Below, one piece after another: positions 14,660 to 21,502 of a stretch of DNA of 23,176 nucleotides. Under the pieces are notes generated by a model. That model was not told where the DNA came from. It saw only the letters and a list, made by a program, of their open reading frames with translations, and made no database searches. Position numbers and translations under genes: made by a program. The DNA comes from Lachnospiraceae bacterium. GTDB lineage: Bacteria; Bacillota; Clostridia; Lachnospirales; Lachnospiraceae. Positions within the stretch are counted from its first letter, which is position 1. Every line of letters begins with the position of its first letter. Location of the stretch: contig VSNY01000055.1 of assembly GCA_009774535.1 (NCBI GenBank), positions 1 to 23,176 of the forward strand. The letters are read 5' to 3'.

Positions 14660-14687
14660 TGAAACTTTTTTCCAATCAGGGGATCTA
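14660..14687 (+). promoter_or_regulatory. Candidate ECF-sigma promoter (autoregulatory)
   Basis: TGAAAC (14660-14665), 16 bp, then GATCTA (14682-14687) resembles the TGAAAC...CGTCTA/CGTATA pattern of SigV/SigW-type ECF promoters. It lies just ahead of the ECF sigma gene. No good TTGACA/TATAAT pair is present in the interval. Confidence 0.45.
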
Positions 14688-14718
14688 ATAATAGAAAGGC
14701 ATTCAGGAGGTGAAAGGA

Positions 14719-15297
14719 TTGAAATTTTTTACCCGCAGCAAAGAAGAGACGAATAAAAACGACGATGCTAACAAAACGCTGATAGGACAGATTATTATGG
14801 AAAACTATGATCAGTATTACCGTCTGGCATACAGCTATGTGCATCATGCAGAAGATGCCAGTGATCTTGTGCAGAATGGAGCCTGTAAAGCCCTAAAAAG
14901 CAGCGCCACACTCAGACAGCCCGAATATGCGCGTACCTGGGTATACCGGATTATGCTGAACGAATGTTTCCAGTATTTAAGGCAGCCGAAATATCTTTCT
15001 TATGAGACGCTGCAGGAAGAAAACGGGCTGGAAGCAGGCAGCAGGGAAGACCACTACACGGATATAGATCTGCAGCGAGCCATCGACGCGCTTCCGGAGA
15101 AAGAAAAAGCGATTATTGAACTAAAATATTTTGAAGATATGAAACTGGAAGAAATCGCGCAGATTTTGGATGAAAATGTCAGCACGATCAAAAGCAGACT
15201 ATACCGCTGCATGAAAAAACTGCGCAGCGGGCTGTCAGACAGTGAAGAGAGCGGTAAACCAGCACAAAATAAACAGGACAGGCAGGTGATGATATGA
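14719..15297 (+). CDS. ECF-type RNA polymerase sigma factor (SigV-like)
   Basis: This 192-residue protein starts at TTG 14719, 8 nt after AGGAGG (14705-14710). The GTG at 14710 overlaps that ribosome binding site and is unlikely. Region 2 is visible as NYDQYYRLAYSYVHHAEDA and DLVQNGACKAL with RTWVYRIMLNECFQYLR. Region 4 is visible as DALPEKEKAIIELKYFEDM, LEEIAQILDENVSTIKSRL and YRCMKKLR, a helix-turn-helix. The acidic/basic C-terminal tail is dispensable-looking. The stop overlaps the start of the anti-sigma gene (ATGA at 15294-15297), so the pair is translationally coupled. The RsiV-like partner suggests a SigV-type envelope or lysozyme stress sigma factor. A possible autoregulatory promoter lies at 14660. 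Confidence 0.88.
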   Translation: MKFFTRSKEETNKNDDANKTLIGQIIMENYDQYYRLAYSYVHHAEDASDLVQNGACKALKSSATLRQPEYARTWVYRIMLNECFQYLRQPKYLSYETLQEENGLEAGSREDHYTDIDLQRAIDALPEKEKAIIELKYFEDMKLEEIAQILDENVSTIKSRLYRCMKKLRSGLSDSEESGKPAQNKQDRQVMI

Positions 15298-16232
15298 TTG
15301 ATTTTTCAGAAAGAAAAGAACAGAACGGACGGCTGGAACAGGAACTACTCGCGTTAAAAGCACAATATCATAGATCAAAGATGCCGGCGGAACAGGTCGA
15401 AAAACTGCGGGCCAATATAGCGGAGGCTGTAAGCAGTCCAAAGAAAGAGCAAAGAAAGGCAGCGCTGATAAAATGGATCGCTTCTGCGGCAGTCTTTGCG
15501 GGAATCTTTATGATCCTGCCGAATACGTCGGCGTCAGCCGCCAGGATGATGAAACAGATTCCGGTGATCGGCCATCTTGTAAAAGCCGTAATATTTCGGG
15601 ATTACTCCTATCAGTCAGACAGAAATATGGCGGACATCAAAGTGCCGGAACTGCAGGTGGGAGACAAACAGAGCGATTCCGCGACAAAACAAAAGCTCGA
15701 ACAGACAACAGAAGAAATTAATGCTGAGATCAGCAGAATTACCGATCAGCTGGTAGCAGAATTTGAGGAAAATTTAGCGTATGACTATGGTTATCAGGAC
15801 GTCGTTGTAGACAGTGAGGTCTTGGCGACGACAGAAGATTATTTTACGTTAAAGCTGAATTGTTATCAGGGAGCAGGCAGCGGTTATGCGTGGAACTATT
15901 ACTATACGATCGACTTAAAGACCGGGGAGCGGCTGAAATTAAAAGATATTTTCCGCGAAGGAGCAGATTATATCACGCCAATTAGCGAAAATATCCGTCA
16001 GCAGATGAAAGCGCAGATGGAAGCAGATGAAAATGTAACATACTGGCTGGATTCTGATGTGGAAGAATGGAACTTTCAGTCTATTTCAGAAGACGTGTCT
16101 TTTTACCTGAATGAAACAGGGAATGTGGTGATTGCGTTTAATGAAGGGGATGTAGCGCCGATGTATATGGGGACAGTTTCATTTGAAATTCCGTCAGAGG
16201 CCGTGCGGGAGATCCGTAAAGAGGAAGAATAA
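15294..16232 (+). CDS. RsiV-like anti-sigma factor (DUF3298 domain)
   Basis: This 312-residue membrane protein keeps the upstream sigma factor inactive. A cytoplasmic part (residues 1-56, helical, charged) would bind the sigma factor. One membrane segment (about 57-76, IKWIASAAVFAGIFMILP) is followed by NTSASAARM, a plausible signal-peptidase-like cleavage site. The external part carries a DUF4163/DUF3298-type domain: VVVDSEVLATTEDYFTLKLN, YYYTIDLKTGERLKLKDIF, VSFYLNETGNVVIAFNEGD and VSFEIPSEAVREI. In Bacillus and Clostridioides, RsiV binds lysozyme and is then cleaved, releasing SigV to induce cell-wall modification genes. That trigger is inferred here from the domain. No terminator is obvious between it and the tRNA promoter. 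Confidence 0.87.
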   Translation: MIDFSERKEQNGRLEQELLALKAQYHRSKMPAEQVEKLRANIAEAVSSPKKEQRKAALIKWIASAAVFAGIFMILPNTSASAARMMKQIPVIGHLVKAVIFRDYSYQSDRNMADIKVPELQVGDKQSDSATKQKLEQTTEEINAEISRITDQLVAEFEENLAYDYGYQDVVVDSEVLATTEDYFTLKLNCYQGAGSGYAWNYYYTIDLKTGERLKLKDIFREGADYITPISENIRQQMKAQMEADENVTYWLDSDVEEWNFQSISEDVSFYLNETGNVVIAFNEGDVAPMYMGTVSFEIPSEAVREIRKEEE

Positions 16233-16292
16233 ACGGCAGGTTTGGCAAAACAAAAATTATAAAAAAAAATTGCAAAAAAATAAAAAAACCTG

Positions 16293-16321
16293 TTGACAAA
16301 TTCCCAGCTCTAAGTTATACT
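16293..16321 (+). promoter_or_regulatory. Consensus promoter of the tRNA operon with A-rich upstream element
   Basis: TTGACA (16293-16298) and TATACT (16316-16321) are 17 bp apart. The preceding 45 bp is almost pure A/T with phased A-runs (about 16248-16288), as expected for an UP element at a stable-RNA promoter. Confidence 0.85.
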
Positions 16322-16360
16322 TATCAAGTCGGTTGCGGAAGTAACTGATACAAAACAAAT

Positions 16361-16433
16361 GGGATCTTAGCTCAGCTGGGAGAGCATCTGCCTTACAAGC
16401 AGAGGGTCATAGGTTCGAGCCCTATAGGTCCCA
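16361..16433 (+). tRNA. tRNA-Val (anticodon TAC)
   Basis: The cloverleaf folds fully. The acceptor stem pairs GGGATCT with AGGTCCC (one G-T pair), and the D arm is GCTC...GAGC. The anticodon stem TCTGC/GCAGA holds loop CTTACAA, and the T arm is ATAGG-TTCGAGC-CCTAT. The discriminator base is A. CCA is not encoded (ATTA follows). Confidence 0.96.
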
Positions 16434-16448
16434 TTAAAAATAAAATAC

Positions 16449-16522
16449 GGCGAGATAGCTCAGCTGGCTAGAGCACACGGTTCATACCCGTGGTGTCGAG
16501 GGTTCAAGTCCCCCTCTCGCTA
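16449..16522 (+). tRNA. tRNA-Met (anticodon CAT), elongator type
   Basis: The acceptor stem pairs GGCGAGA with TCTCGCT (a G-T first pair), and the D arm is GCTC...GAGC. The anticodon stem CACGG/CCGTG holds loop TTCATAC, and the T arm is GAGGG-TTCAAGT-CCCCC, imperfect at one pair. It lacks the three G-C pairs above the anticodon loop that mark the initiator. tRNA-Ile2 (CAT with lysidine) cannot be fully excluded. CCA is not encoded. Confidence 0.92.
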
Positions 16523-16530
16523 TTCGATAG

Positions 16531-16570
16531 AACACCTGGTAATAGTGGATTATCGGGTGTTTTCGTTTTT
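16531..16570 (+). terminator. Terminator of the tRNA operon
   Basis: AACACCTGGTAAT (16531-16543) pairs with ATTATCGGGTGTT (16549-16561), including G-U pairs, and is followed by TTCGTTTTT. Confidence 0.8.
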
Positions 16571-16620
16571 AAAATGCGATCGATCTGAAAACAATTAAAC
16601 ACCAGTAGTTGATCATAAGG

Positions 16621-16657
16621 ATGCTTGAAAATACTGCGTTTTCAAACATTCTTTTTT
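16621..16657 (+). terminator. Second terminator-like hairpin downstream of the tRNAs
   Basis: ATGCTTGAAAA (16621-16631) pairs with TTTTCAAACAT (16639-16649) with one mismatch, followed by TCTTTTTT. It could be a back-up terminator for the tRNA operon, or could end a short unannotated RNA from 16571-16620. Confidence 0.6.
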
Positions 16658-16715
16658 ATATGAAAGAACTTATTTGATAGGAAACAATGCGTCAGTAACT
16701 TTTTTCAGGAAAAGC

Positions 16716-16743
16716 TTGCAATCTTTTTTATTTTGTATACAAT
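16716..16743 (+). promoter_or_regulatory. Promoter of the PRTase_2/StiP operon
   Basis: TTGCAA (16716-16721) and TACAAT (16738-16743) are 16 bp apart. The transcript would start almost at the AGGAAAGG ribosome binding site, leaving a very short leader. Confidence 0.55.
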
Positions 16744-16762
16744 AGTAGGAAAGGAAACAGCA

Positions 16763-17866
16763 ATGGTATATAACAGCAAAGAATTGGTCAGAATTGCCAA
16801 AAGGGAAAATAATCCAAAGAGAAATTATCTGGTGATTAACCGGCTGCAGGGGAAGCATATTCCAGTCAAGCCAGCGGAGGCTTTGGCTATGTTTCGGGCT
16901 TTGGCGGATCAGGTGCCGCAGTCTTATGCAGGACCGCGGACGCTTGTGATCGGATTTGCGGAGACGGCGACAGCGATTGGCGCGGCTTTGGCATCGGCAC
17001 TGGGGGCATATTATATCCAGACGACCCGCGAGGAGGTAGCCGGGGCGGAATATTTATATTTTTCAGAGGAACACAGCCATGCCACGCAGCAGCGGCTGGT
17101 GAAGAATGATCTGAAACGGATGTTGCCGGATGTTGACCGGATCTTATTTGCAGAGGATGAGGTGACGACCGGAAAAACCATCCGGCATCTGATCGACCGA
17201 TTGGAAGAAGAAAATCCGGGACAGGTGACCTACGCGGCAGCGTCGATTCTAAACGGGATGGACGCGCAGGCGCTGGAAGACTGGAAATCCAGGCGAATTT
17301 CTGTTTTTTATCTGGTTAAGACGGAGCAGGCGGATTATGAACAAGCGCTGCAGGGATATGTAAAAAAAGGAATTTCTCTGGACAGCGGATGTGCGGCATT
17401 TGGAAAACATGTAGTGGAACTAGAAGCAGACGGCTGGATGGACGCAAGACGGCTTGTTTTTTCGGATGCTTATGAGACAGCCTGTATGCATTTGTGGGAA
17501 CAGGTAAAGGAGCGTTCCGGATTTCCGCTTACGGGCAGGATTTTGGTGCTTGGTACGGAAGAGTTTATGTATCCGGCGCTTTTGGCGGCAGAGCAGATGG
17601 AAAGGGGCGGAGCGGAGGTTTGGTTTCATGCGACGACCAGAAGCCCGATTGCGGTATATGAAGAGGAGCGGTATCCGCTGCATGTCAGATATCCGCTGCC
17701 TAGTTTTTATGATCAAAACAGGCAGACATATGTCTATGATCTTGGCGTTTATGACAGTGTATGGATTTTTACAGACGCCCATTGTGCGGAACGGGAGGGC
17801 GTCGATGCGTTGGTGCGGGCCGTGTCGCTTTGGAATAATAATATCTGTGTAGTCAGGTGGTGTTGA
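16763..17866 (+). CDS. PRTase_2 phosphoribosyltransferase with C-terminal TRSP domain
   Basis: This 367-residue cytoplasmic protein has the two-domain layout described for Ter-type stress gene clusters. Residues about 15-215 are a phosphoribosyltransferase-like domain with LVIGFAETATAIGAALA and the PRPP-binding loop ILFAEDEVTTGKTI (about 127-140). Residues about 255-365 carry the TRSP domain, named from the conserved TTRSP seen here at 291-295 (preceded by VLGTEEFMYPALLAAEQME). Such proteins are predicted to help make a nucleoside-like metabolite; no reaction is proven. ATG 16763 after AGGAAAGG is preferred over a TTG at 16733 that lies in the promoter. The next gene starts 1 bp after its stop, so the two are tightly coupled. 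No terD/terB genes are present in the window. Confidence 0.83.
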   Translation: MVYNSKELVRIAKRENNPKRNYLVINRLQGKHIPVKPAEALAMFRALADQVPQSYAGPRTLVIGFAETATAIGAALASALGAYYIQTTREEVAGAEYLYFSEEHSHATQQRLVKNDLKRMLPDVDRILFAEDEVTTGKTIRHLIDRLEEENPGQVTYAAASILNGMDAQALEDWKSRRISVFYLVKTEQADYEQALQGYVKKGISLDSGCAAFGKHVVELEADGWMDARRLVFSDAYETACMHLWEQVKERSGFPLTGRILVLGTEEFMYPALLAAEQMERGGAEVWFHATTRSPIAVYEEERYPLHVRYPLPSFYDQNRQTYVYDLGVYDSVWIFTDAHCAEREGVDALVRAVSLWNNNICVVRWC

Positions 17867-17867
17867 G

Positions 17868-18941
17868 TTGAGAAGTTCATACAGGGAAGAAGATGTGGTA
17901 CTGCTGTTAAAGGATATTACGGGCCTGGTAGAGCCGCAGCCGACGCATGAGCGGGAAAAGCTGATCCAGTCCGGCAGGCATTATTGCGAAATGCTTCCGA
18001 TTGAATATGTACCAACGGAGCGTTATATGCAGGTATATCAGGAAGCGCTGCGTATCTACGCGGCGCCGACAGCTTGGGCAGTGGCCAGGCTTGCGGAGAA
18101 AATTCTGCATAAGCGGGGGCCGGATACCGTACTTGTATCATTGGCAAGGGCAGGTATTCCGGTCGGAATTTTGCTGAAACGGTTTTTCAAACAGTATCGT
18201 CGCCTGGAACTGCCGCATTATGCAATCTCTATTATCCGAGGCAGGGGGATCGACCATAATGCCATGCGGTATCTGCTGGAGCGGTATGAGCCGCGGCAGC
18301 TGTTATTTGTGGATGGCTGGATTGGGAAAGGTGCGATTTTCAAAGAGCTTGAGGAGGCAGTGGCAGCTTATCCGGGGGTATCGCCGCAGATCGCGGTGCT
18401 TGCAGATCCTGCAAATATTACGGACTTATGCGGAACGCATGAAGATCTTCTGATTCCGAGTTCGTGTCTAAACTGTACGGTATCCGGCCTGATCAGCAGG
18501 ACTTTTTTAAGAAGCGATGTGATTGGGGCGCAGGATTTTCACGGCGCGGTTTTTTATGGGGAACTGGCGCAGTCCGATCTGTCGGAATCGTTCCTGGAAG
18601 CGGTGGAACAGTATTTTCCGGACAAAGCGCAGGAACAGTTACGGCCAGACAGCAGTCTGCAGAATCCGGCGGCGCCAGGGACAGGGATGGAAGAAGCGGA
18701 GCAGATTGCGGAGGCATTTGGGATGCAGGATATTCATCTGGTCAAACCAGGGATCGGTGAGACAACCAGGGTGCTGTTAAGGCGGGTGCCATGGAAGGTG
18801 CTGGTGGACGCGCGGTGGGAAAGCGCTCAGGCGCTCAGGCATGTCATGCGTCTGGCGCAGGAAAAAAATGTTCCGGTGGAACGATATCCGCTGCGGCATT
18901 ATAAGTGCTGCGGACTGATCAAAAGGGCAGCAGACCTGTAA
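17868..18941 (+). CDS. StiP/PRTase_1-like domain protein with C-terminal PELOTA RNA-binding domain
   Basis: This 357-residue protein starts at TTG 17868, after AGGTGGTG that overlaps the end of the previous gene. Residues about 60-250 match the StiP family (annotated as cysteine protease StiP or PRTase_1): VLVSLARAGIPVGILLKR, HYAISIIRGRGIDHNA, QLLFVDGWIGKGAI and SSCLNCTVSGLISRT. A variable linker (about 252-298) leads to a PELOTA-type RNA-binding domain (VLLRRVPWKVLVDARWESAQ with VPVERYPLRHYKCCGLIKR). This domain order is known for the partner of PRTase_2/TRSP proteins in Ter-associated clusters. Whether it acts as a transferase or a protease is unsettled. A sensor kinase gene follows 63 bp downstream. 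Confidence 0.82.
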   Translation: MRSSYREEDVVLLLKDITGLVEPQPTHEREKLIQSGRHYCEMLPIEYVPTERYMQVYQEALRIYAAPTAWAVARLAEKILHKRGPDTVLVSLARAGIPVGILLKRFFKQYRRLELPHYAISIIRGRGIDHNAMRYLLERYEPRQLLFVDGWIGKGAIFKELEEAVAAYPGVSPQIAVLADPANITDLCGTHEDLLIPSSCLNCTVSGLISRTFLRSDVIGAQDFHGAVFYGELAQSDLSESFLEAVEQYFPDKAQEQLRPDSSLQNPAAPGTGMEEAEQIAEAFGMQDIHLVKPGIGETTRVLLRRVPWKVLVDARWESAQALRHVMRLAQEKNVPVERYPLRHYKCCGLIKRAADL

Positions 18942-19004
18942 CCTGCAGATCACTGGCAGTTTTGCAAGTGTGAATGGCCGTGTTTGGCAAAAGGAGAAAA
19001 GGAA

Positions 19005-20366
19005 ATGTTAGGTGGTTCTGTATGGATCGCGTGTATCCGGTATGTCATCAGCCTGGCAGGAATTATCCTGCTGTATTCCATTATGAGTCAGTCAAGGTAC
19101 AGTACAAAAAAGACAATTGCTTGTTATACCAGCTTTTGCGTGGTTCTGATTTTGGCGGCATGTATCTGGTATACGGTGGACTGGGAGAATTGCGTAAGAA
19201 TGTCGGCGTTTGTTATGTTTTTGGCATTTGCGGTATTTTCACTCTGTCTTAGCAGCGATCCGTTGTTTCTGGCTATTTATAAGCTGGCATTGTCTTTCTA
19301 TCTGCTGGCAGTATTTTTAATCGGAGGCATTCAGGTTTCTCTGATGTTTTTTGACGGCAATGTATGGGCAGATGTAATTACGCGGATCGTGCTGATTGTC
19401 TTGATGGCATGGCTGATGGAACGGTATGTAAAAGATTCGATCCGGGGGTTCAGCCATTATGTGCAGAGTGAACTGGATCGGTTCAGCGCAGCGGTTATGG
19501 TAATCTGTATTTTATTTGGGATTGCTTTTATTTTAAATCCTAACTTAATTCACGAGAGAACGCCGTTTCGGCTGATTCAGATTGCTACGAATTTTTTTCT
19601 GGTCAGCGCCCTGCAGCTGCTGGTGTACCGCCTCTACCTGCATATGGGCAAGGAAAAGGAATACCAGACGGAAAACCAGCTTATAAAAATGAACCAGCGC
19701 CTGCTGGAGCGGAATATGGAATTGCTGGAAGAATCCGTAGAATCTGGCAGGAGAATCCGTCATGATGTGCGTCATCATAATGCGGTTATTGCCGAATACG
19801 CCAGGCTGGGACAAAATGAGGAACTGCTGTCGTATTTGAAGGAATACCAGGAAGAGACGGATAAAAGTGTGGCTCAGGTGATTTGTGCCAATACCGCAGT
19901 CAATAATATTCTGGCGGCCTATACCCGCAAGGCAGAGAAGCAGCAGATCAAAGTCACACTGGATGTGGAACTGGAACGGGATTTTGCGATTCCAAGTATA
20001 GACTTGATTGCGATACTGGCCAACGCGTATGAAAACGCGATCTATGGCTGTATGGAGGTAAAAAAGCAAACGCCTGAGAGGGAATGCGTCATTCATTTGA
20101 TGCTAAAGCGTAAAAATCAGAAACTGGTCATCTTTTGCAGTAATACATGTACAAAAGAAACCACGCTTCAAAACGGACAGCCGAGACCGGAATTTACCGG
20201 AGGAATCGGTGTGTTAAGCATTATAAAAACGGCGGTAAAATTTGACGGGGAATACGATTTTAAAAATGATCACGGGGTATTTGTATTCCGCCTGATTATG
20301 AATATTCCGCAGGAAATGAAACAGGAAGAAACGACCGGGAAGGGGAGTGTGGCATGTCAAAAATAG
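19005..20366 (+). CDS. GHKL-type sensor histidine kinase (AgrC/ComD-like class)
   Basis: This 453-residue kinase starts at ATG 19005, 8 nt after AAGGAG. The TTG at 18984 precedes the ribosome binding site. Residues 1-210 form about six membrane helices with short loops. A coiled stretch (about 215-250) leads to the phosphoacceptor motif RRIRHDVRHHN (His253). The catalytic domain has the N box NAYENAIYGC and a G box EFTGGIGVLSI. The layout is that of class-10 kinases that sense peptides or cell-envelope signals. No response regulator gene lies beside it. Instead a BlaI-type repressor gene overlaps its last 13 nt, so they are translationally coupled. The signal and target are unknown. Confidence 0.88.
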   Translation: MLGGSVWIACIRYVISLAGIILLYSIMSQSRYSTKKTIACYTSFCVVLILAACIWYTVDWENCVRMSAFVMFLAFAVFSLCLSSDPLFLAIYKLALSFYLLAVFLIGGIQVSLMFFDGNVWADVITRIVLIVLMAWLMERYVKDSIRGFSHYVQSELDRFSAAVMVICILFGIAFILNPNLIHERTPFRLIQIATNFFLVSALQLLVYRLYLHMGKEKEYQTENQLIKMNQRLLERNMELLEESVESGRRIRHDVRHHNAVIAEYARLGQNEELLSYLKEYQEETDKSVAQVICANTAVNNILAAYTRKAEKQQIKVTLDVELERDFAIPSIDLIAILANAYENAIYGCMEVKKQTPERECVIHLMLKRKNQKLVIFCSNTCTKETTLQNGQPRPEFTGGIGVLSIIKTAVKFDGEYDFKNDHGVFVFRLIMNIPQEMKQEETTGKGSVACQK

Positions 20367-20734
20367 CGGCAGTATCACCGGCAGAGCTGGAGATTTTAGA
20401 ATTTTTATGGGCGCAGGGAAGGGATGTGCCAGCCAAAGAGATTATGGAATATTTTCATGATACATGCGGCAAAGAATGGAAAAAGCAGACCTTAAATACA
20501 TTTTTATCGAATTTATATAAAAAAGAAATGATTCGTCGTATTTCTGTGGAACGCAGATATCATTATGAACCGATCGTTACGAAAGAGGAGTATGAAGCGC
20601 ATATTTCGGAACAGTTTATTCTTCGCAGACATGGAGGCTCTTTCGTGAATTTTGTCTCGTCGCTTGCAGGAAGCAGCGTTATGACGAAGGAAGAGGCGGA
20701 CGCGATAAAAAAGATTCTGGGAGAACACGCATAA
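20354..20734 (+). CDS. BlaI/MecI/CopY-family transcriptional repressor
   Basis: This 126-residue regulator has a winged helix-turn-helix at residues about 5-70: VSPAELEILEFLWAQG, AKEIMEYFHD, KKQTLNTFLSNLYKKEMIRR and ERRYHYEP. A C-terminal dimerisation helix pair follows (about 75-126, FILRRHGGSFVNFVSS). BlaI relatives are usually paired with a membrane protease sensor (BlaR1/MecR1) that cleaves them. None is present: the gene overlaps the 3' end of a histidine kinase gene and is followed by an opposing toxin-antitoxin module. The start at ATG 20354 has GGAAGGGGAG upstream. I infer that it controls its own operon or a distant target. Confidence 0.87.
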   Translation: MSKIAAVSPAELEILEFLWAQGRDVPAKEIMEYFHDTCGKEWKKQTLNTFLSNLYKKEMIRRISVERRYHYEPIVTKEEYEAHISEQFILRRHGGSFVNFVSSLAGSSVMTKEEADAIKKILGEHA

Positions 20735-20782
20735 CATGCATCCTTTTATTTGCTCTTGTATTTTTTAATTCCGCAAATCAAT

Positions 20783-20836
20783 GGCAAAGGTACTGCTGCC
20801 GTATATCATATTTATATGGATAACAGTGCTTTTGCC
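20783..20836. repeat. Imperfect inverted repeat spanning the truncated toxin 3' end
   Basis: GGCAAAGGTACTGCTGCC (20783-20800) is an imperfect complement of GGATAACAGTGCTTTTGCC (20818-20836) around an AT-rich loop. It overlaps the last codons of the minus-strand toxin. It lies where the toxin's normal C-terminus is missing and where a BlaR gene might have followed BlaI. It may mark a rearrangement junction. Confidence 0.5.
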
Positions 20837-21060
20837 AAAGGTTCTTCACTCTCATAAATCAATAGCCAATCTGGTGTAATATGGCATTCTCTGCAACCAG
20901 TATCATCTCCGCTAAGGGGATGATCCTTATTTTTCTCTGGTAATTGTTCGCCGTTTGCTAACTTTTGAATAATTTCTTCTATAAGTTTTATATCATACCC
21001 TCTTTTAATCATCCTTTTGTAATCCTTCTTAAAAGAAGTATGATATCTAATCTTCAGCAT
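20812..21060 (-). CDS. YafQ/RelE-family toxin, C-terminally truncated
   Basis: This 82-residue protein begins MLKIRYHTSFKKDYKRMIKRG and contains LPEKNKDHPLSGD and ITPDWLLIYE, the signature of YafQ-type ribosome-dependent mRNA endonucleases. Intact relatives are about 90 residues and end in a strand with RTGSHSDLF or similar, which supplies the catalytic His. Here the frame leaves the family pattern after LLIYES and ends EEPLAKALLSI, with no such motif in any frame downstream. The toxin is therefore probably inactive. Its start overlaps the antitoxin stop by 14 nt, the normal coupling. Confidence 0.75.
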   Translation of the reverse strand: MLKIRYHTSFKKDYKRMIKRGYDIKLIEEIIQKLANGEQLPEKNKDHPLSGDDTGCRECHITPDWLLIYESEEPLAKALLSI

Positions 21061-21319
21061 TTAAGTCCTTCATTAATTCTTCCACAGAAGAAAAAGAACG
21101 ACTTAAATTCCTTCCATGTCTTACATCATCAATGGCTCTGATGGTATCTGCATTAGGTACATCCATAGAAATTGCAAATGGTATCCGCTGCTCTCTTACA
21201 GCTTGTTTTGCTGATATTGTAAAAAAAGTTGTCATATCCATTCCAAGATTAGATACAAGTTCCTGCAACTGCAACTTCAAATCCTCATCCATTCGCATTG
21301 TTATATTAGCCGTTGCCAT
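21047..21319 (-). CDS. RelB/DinJ-family antitoxin
   Basis: This 90-residue protein begins MATANITMRMDEDLKLQLQE, a ribbon-helix-helix DNA-binding start typical of DinJ, followed by LGMDMTTFFTISAKQAVRE and the IPFAI motif. The C-terminal half (about 50-90) would wrap and neutralise the toxin. The start has AAGGAAGGAG upstream on the minus strand and a consensus promoter at 21344-21372. It is expected to repress its own operon, alone or with the toxin. It may persist as an orphan regulator because the toxin is truncated. Confidence 0.88.
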   Translation of the reverse strand: MATANITMRMDEDLKLQLQELVSNLGMDMTTFFTISAKQAVREQRIPFAISMDVPNADTIRAIDDVRHGRNLSRSFSSVEELMKDLNAED

Positions 21320-21343
21320 AAGATCAACTCCTTCCTTTACAAT

Positions 21344-21372
21344 ATTATATTACTCTCAAAGTTCTATGCCAA
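21344..21372 (-). promoter_or_regulatory. Promoter of the dinJ-yafQ-like module
   Basis: On the minus strand TTGGCA (21372-21367) and TATAAT (21349-21344) are 17 bp apart, ending about 25 bp before the antitoxin start codon. Confidence 0.7.
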
Positions 21373-21502
21373 TACATTGTATCTACAACGTACATAAACA
21401 TTTCAATTTCTGATGGATGATACTGTAAATACCTGTCTTCATATTCAACTTACAGTTCTTCCGATTGCAGTATATGCGTAACCATATTTGCGCCTGTATT
21501 TT
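21373..21502 (-). other. Intergenic remnant with a short coding-like tail
   Basis: On the minus strand about 21450-21345 reads YEDRYLQYHPSEIEMFMYVV... and continues to a TAA that overlaps the antitoxin -10 element. This has amino-acid-like composition but no start or ribosome binding site. The frame of the upstream membrane-anchored protein, read past its stop, gives a further short open stretch (NTGANMVTHILQSEEL). Both suggest loss of sequence between two formerly larger genes. I recognise neither piece. Confidence 0.3.
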
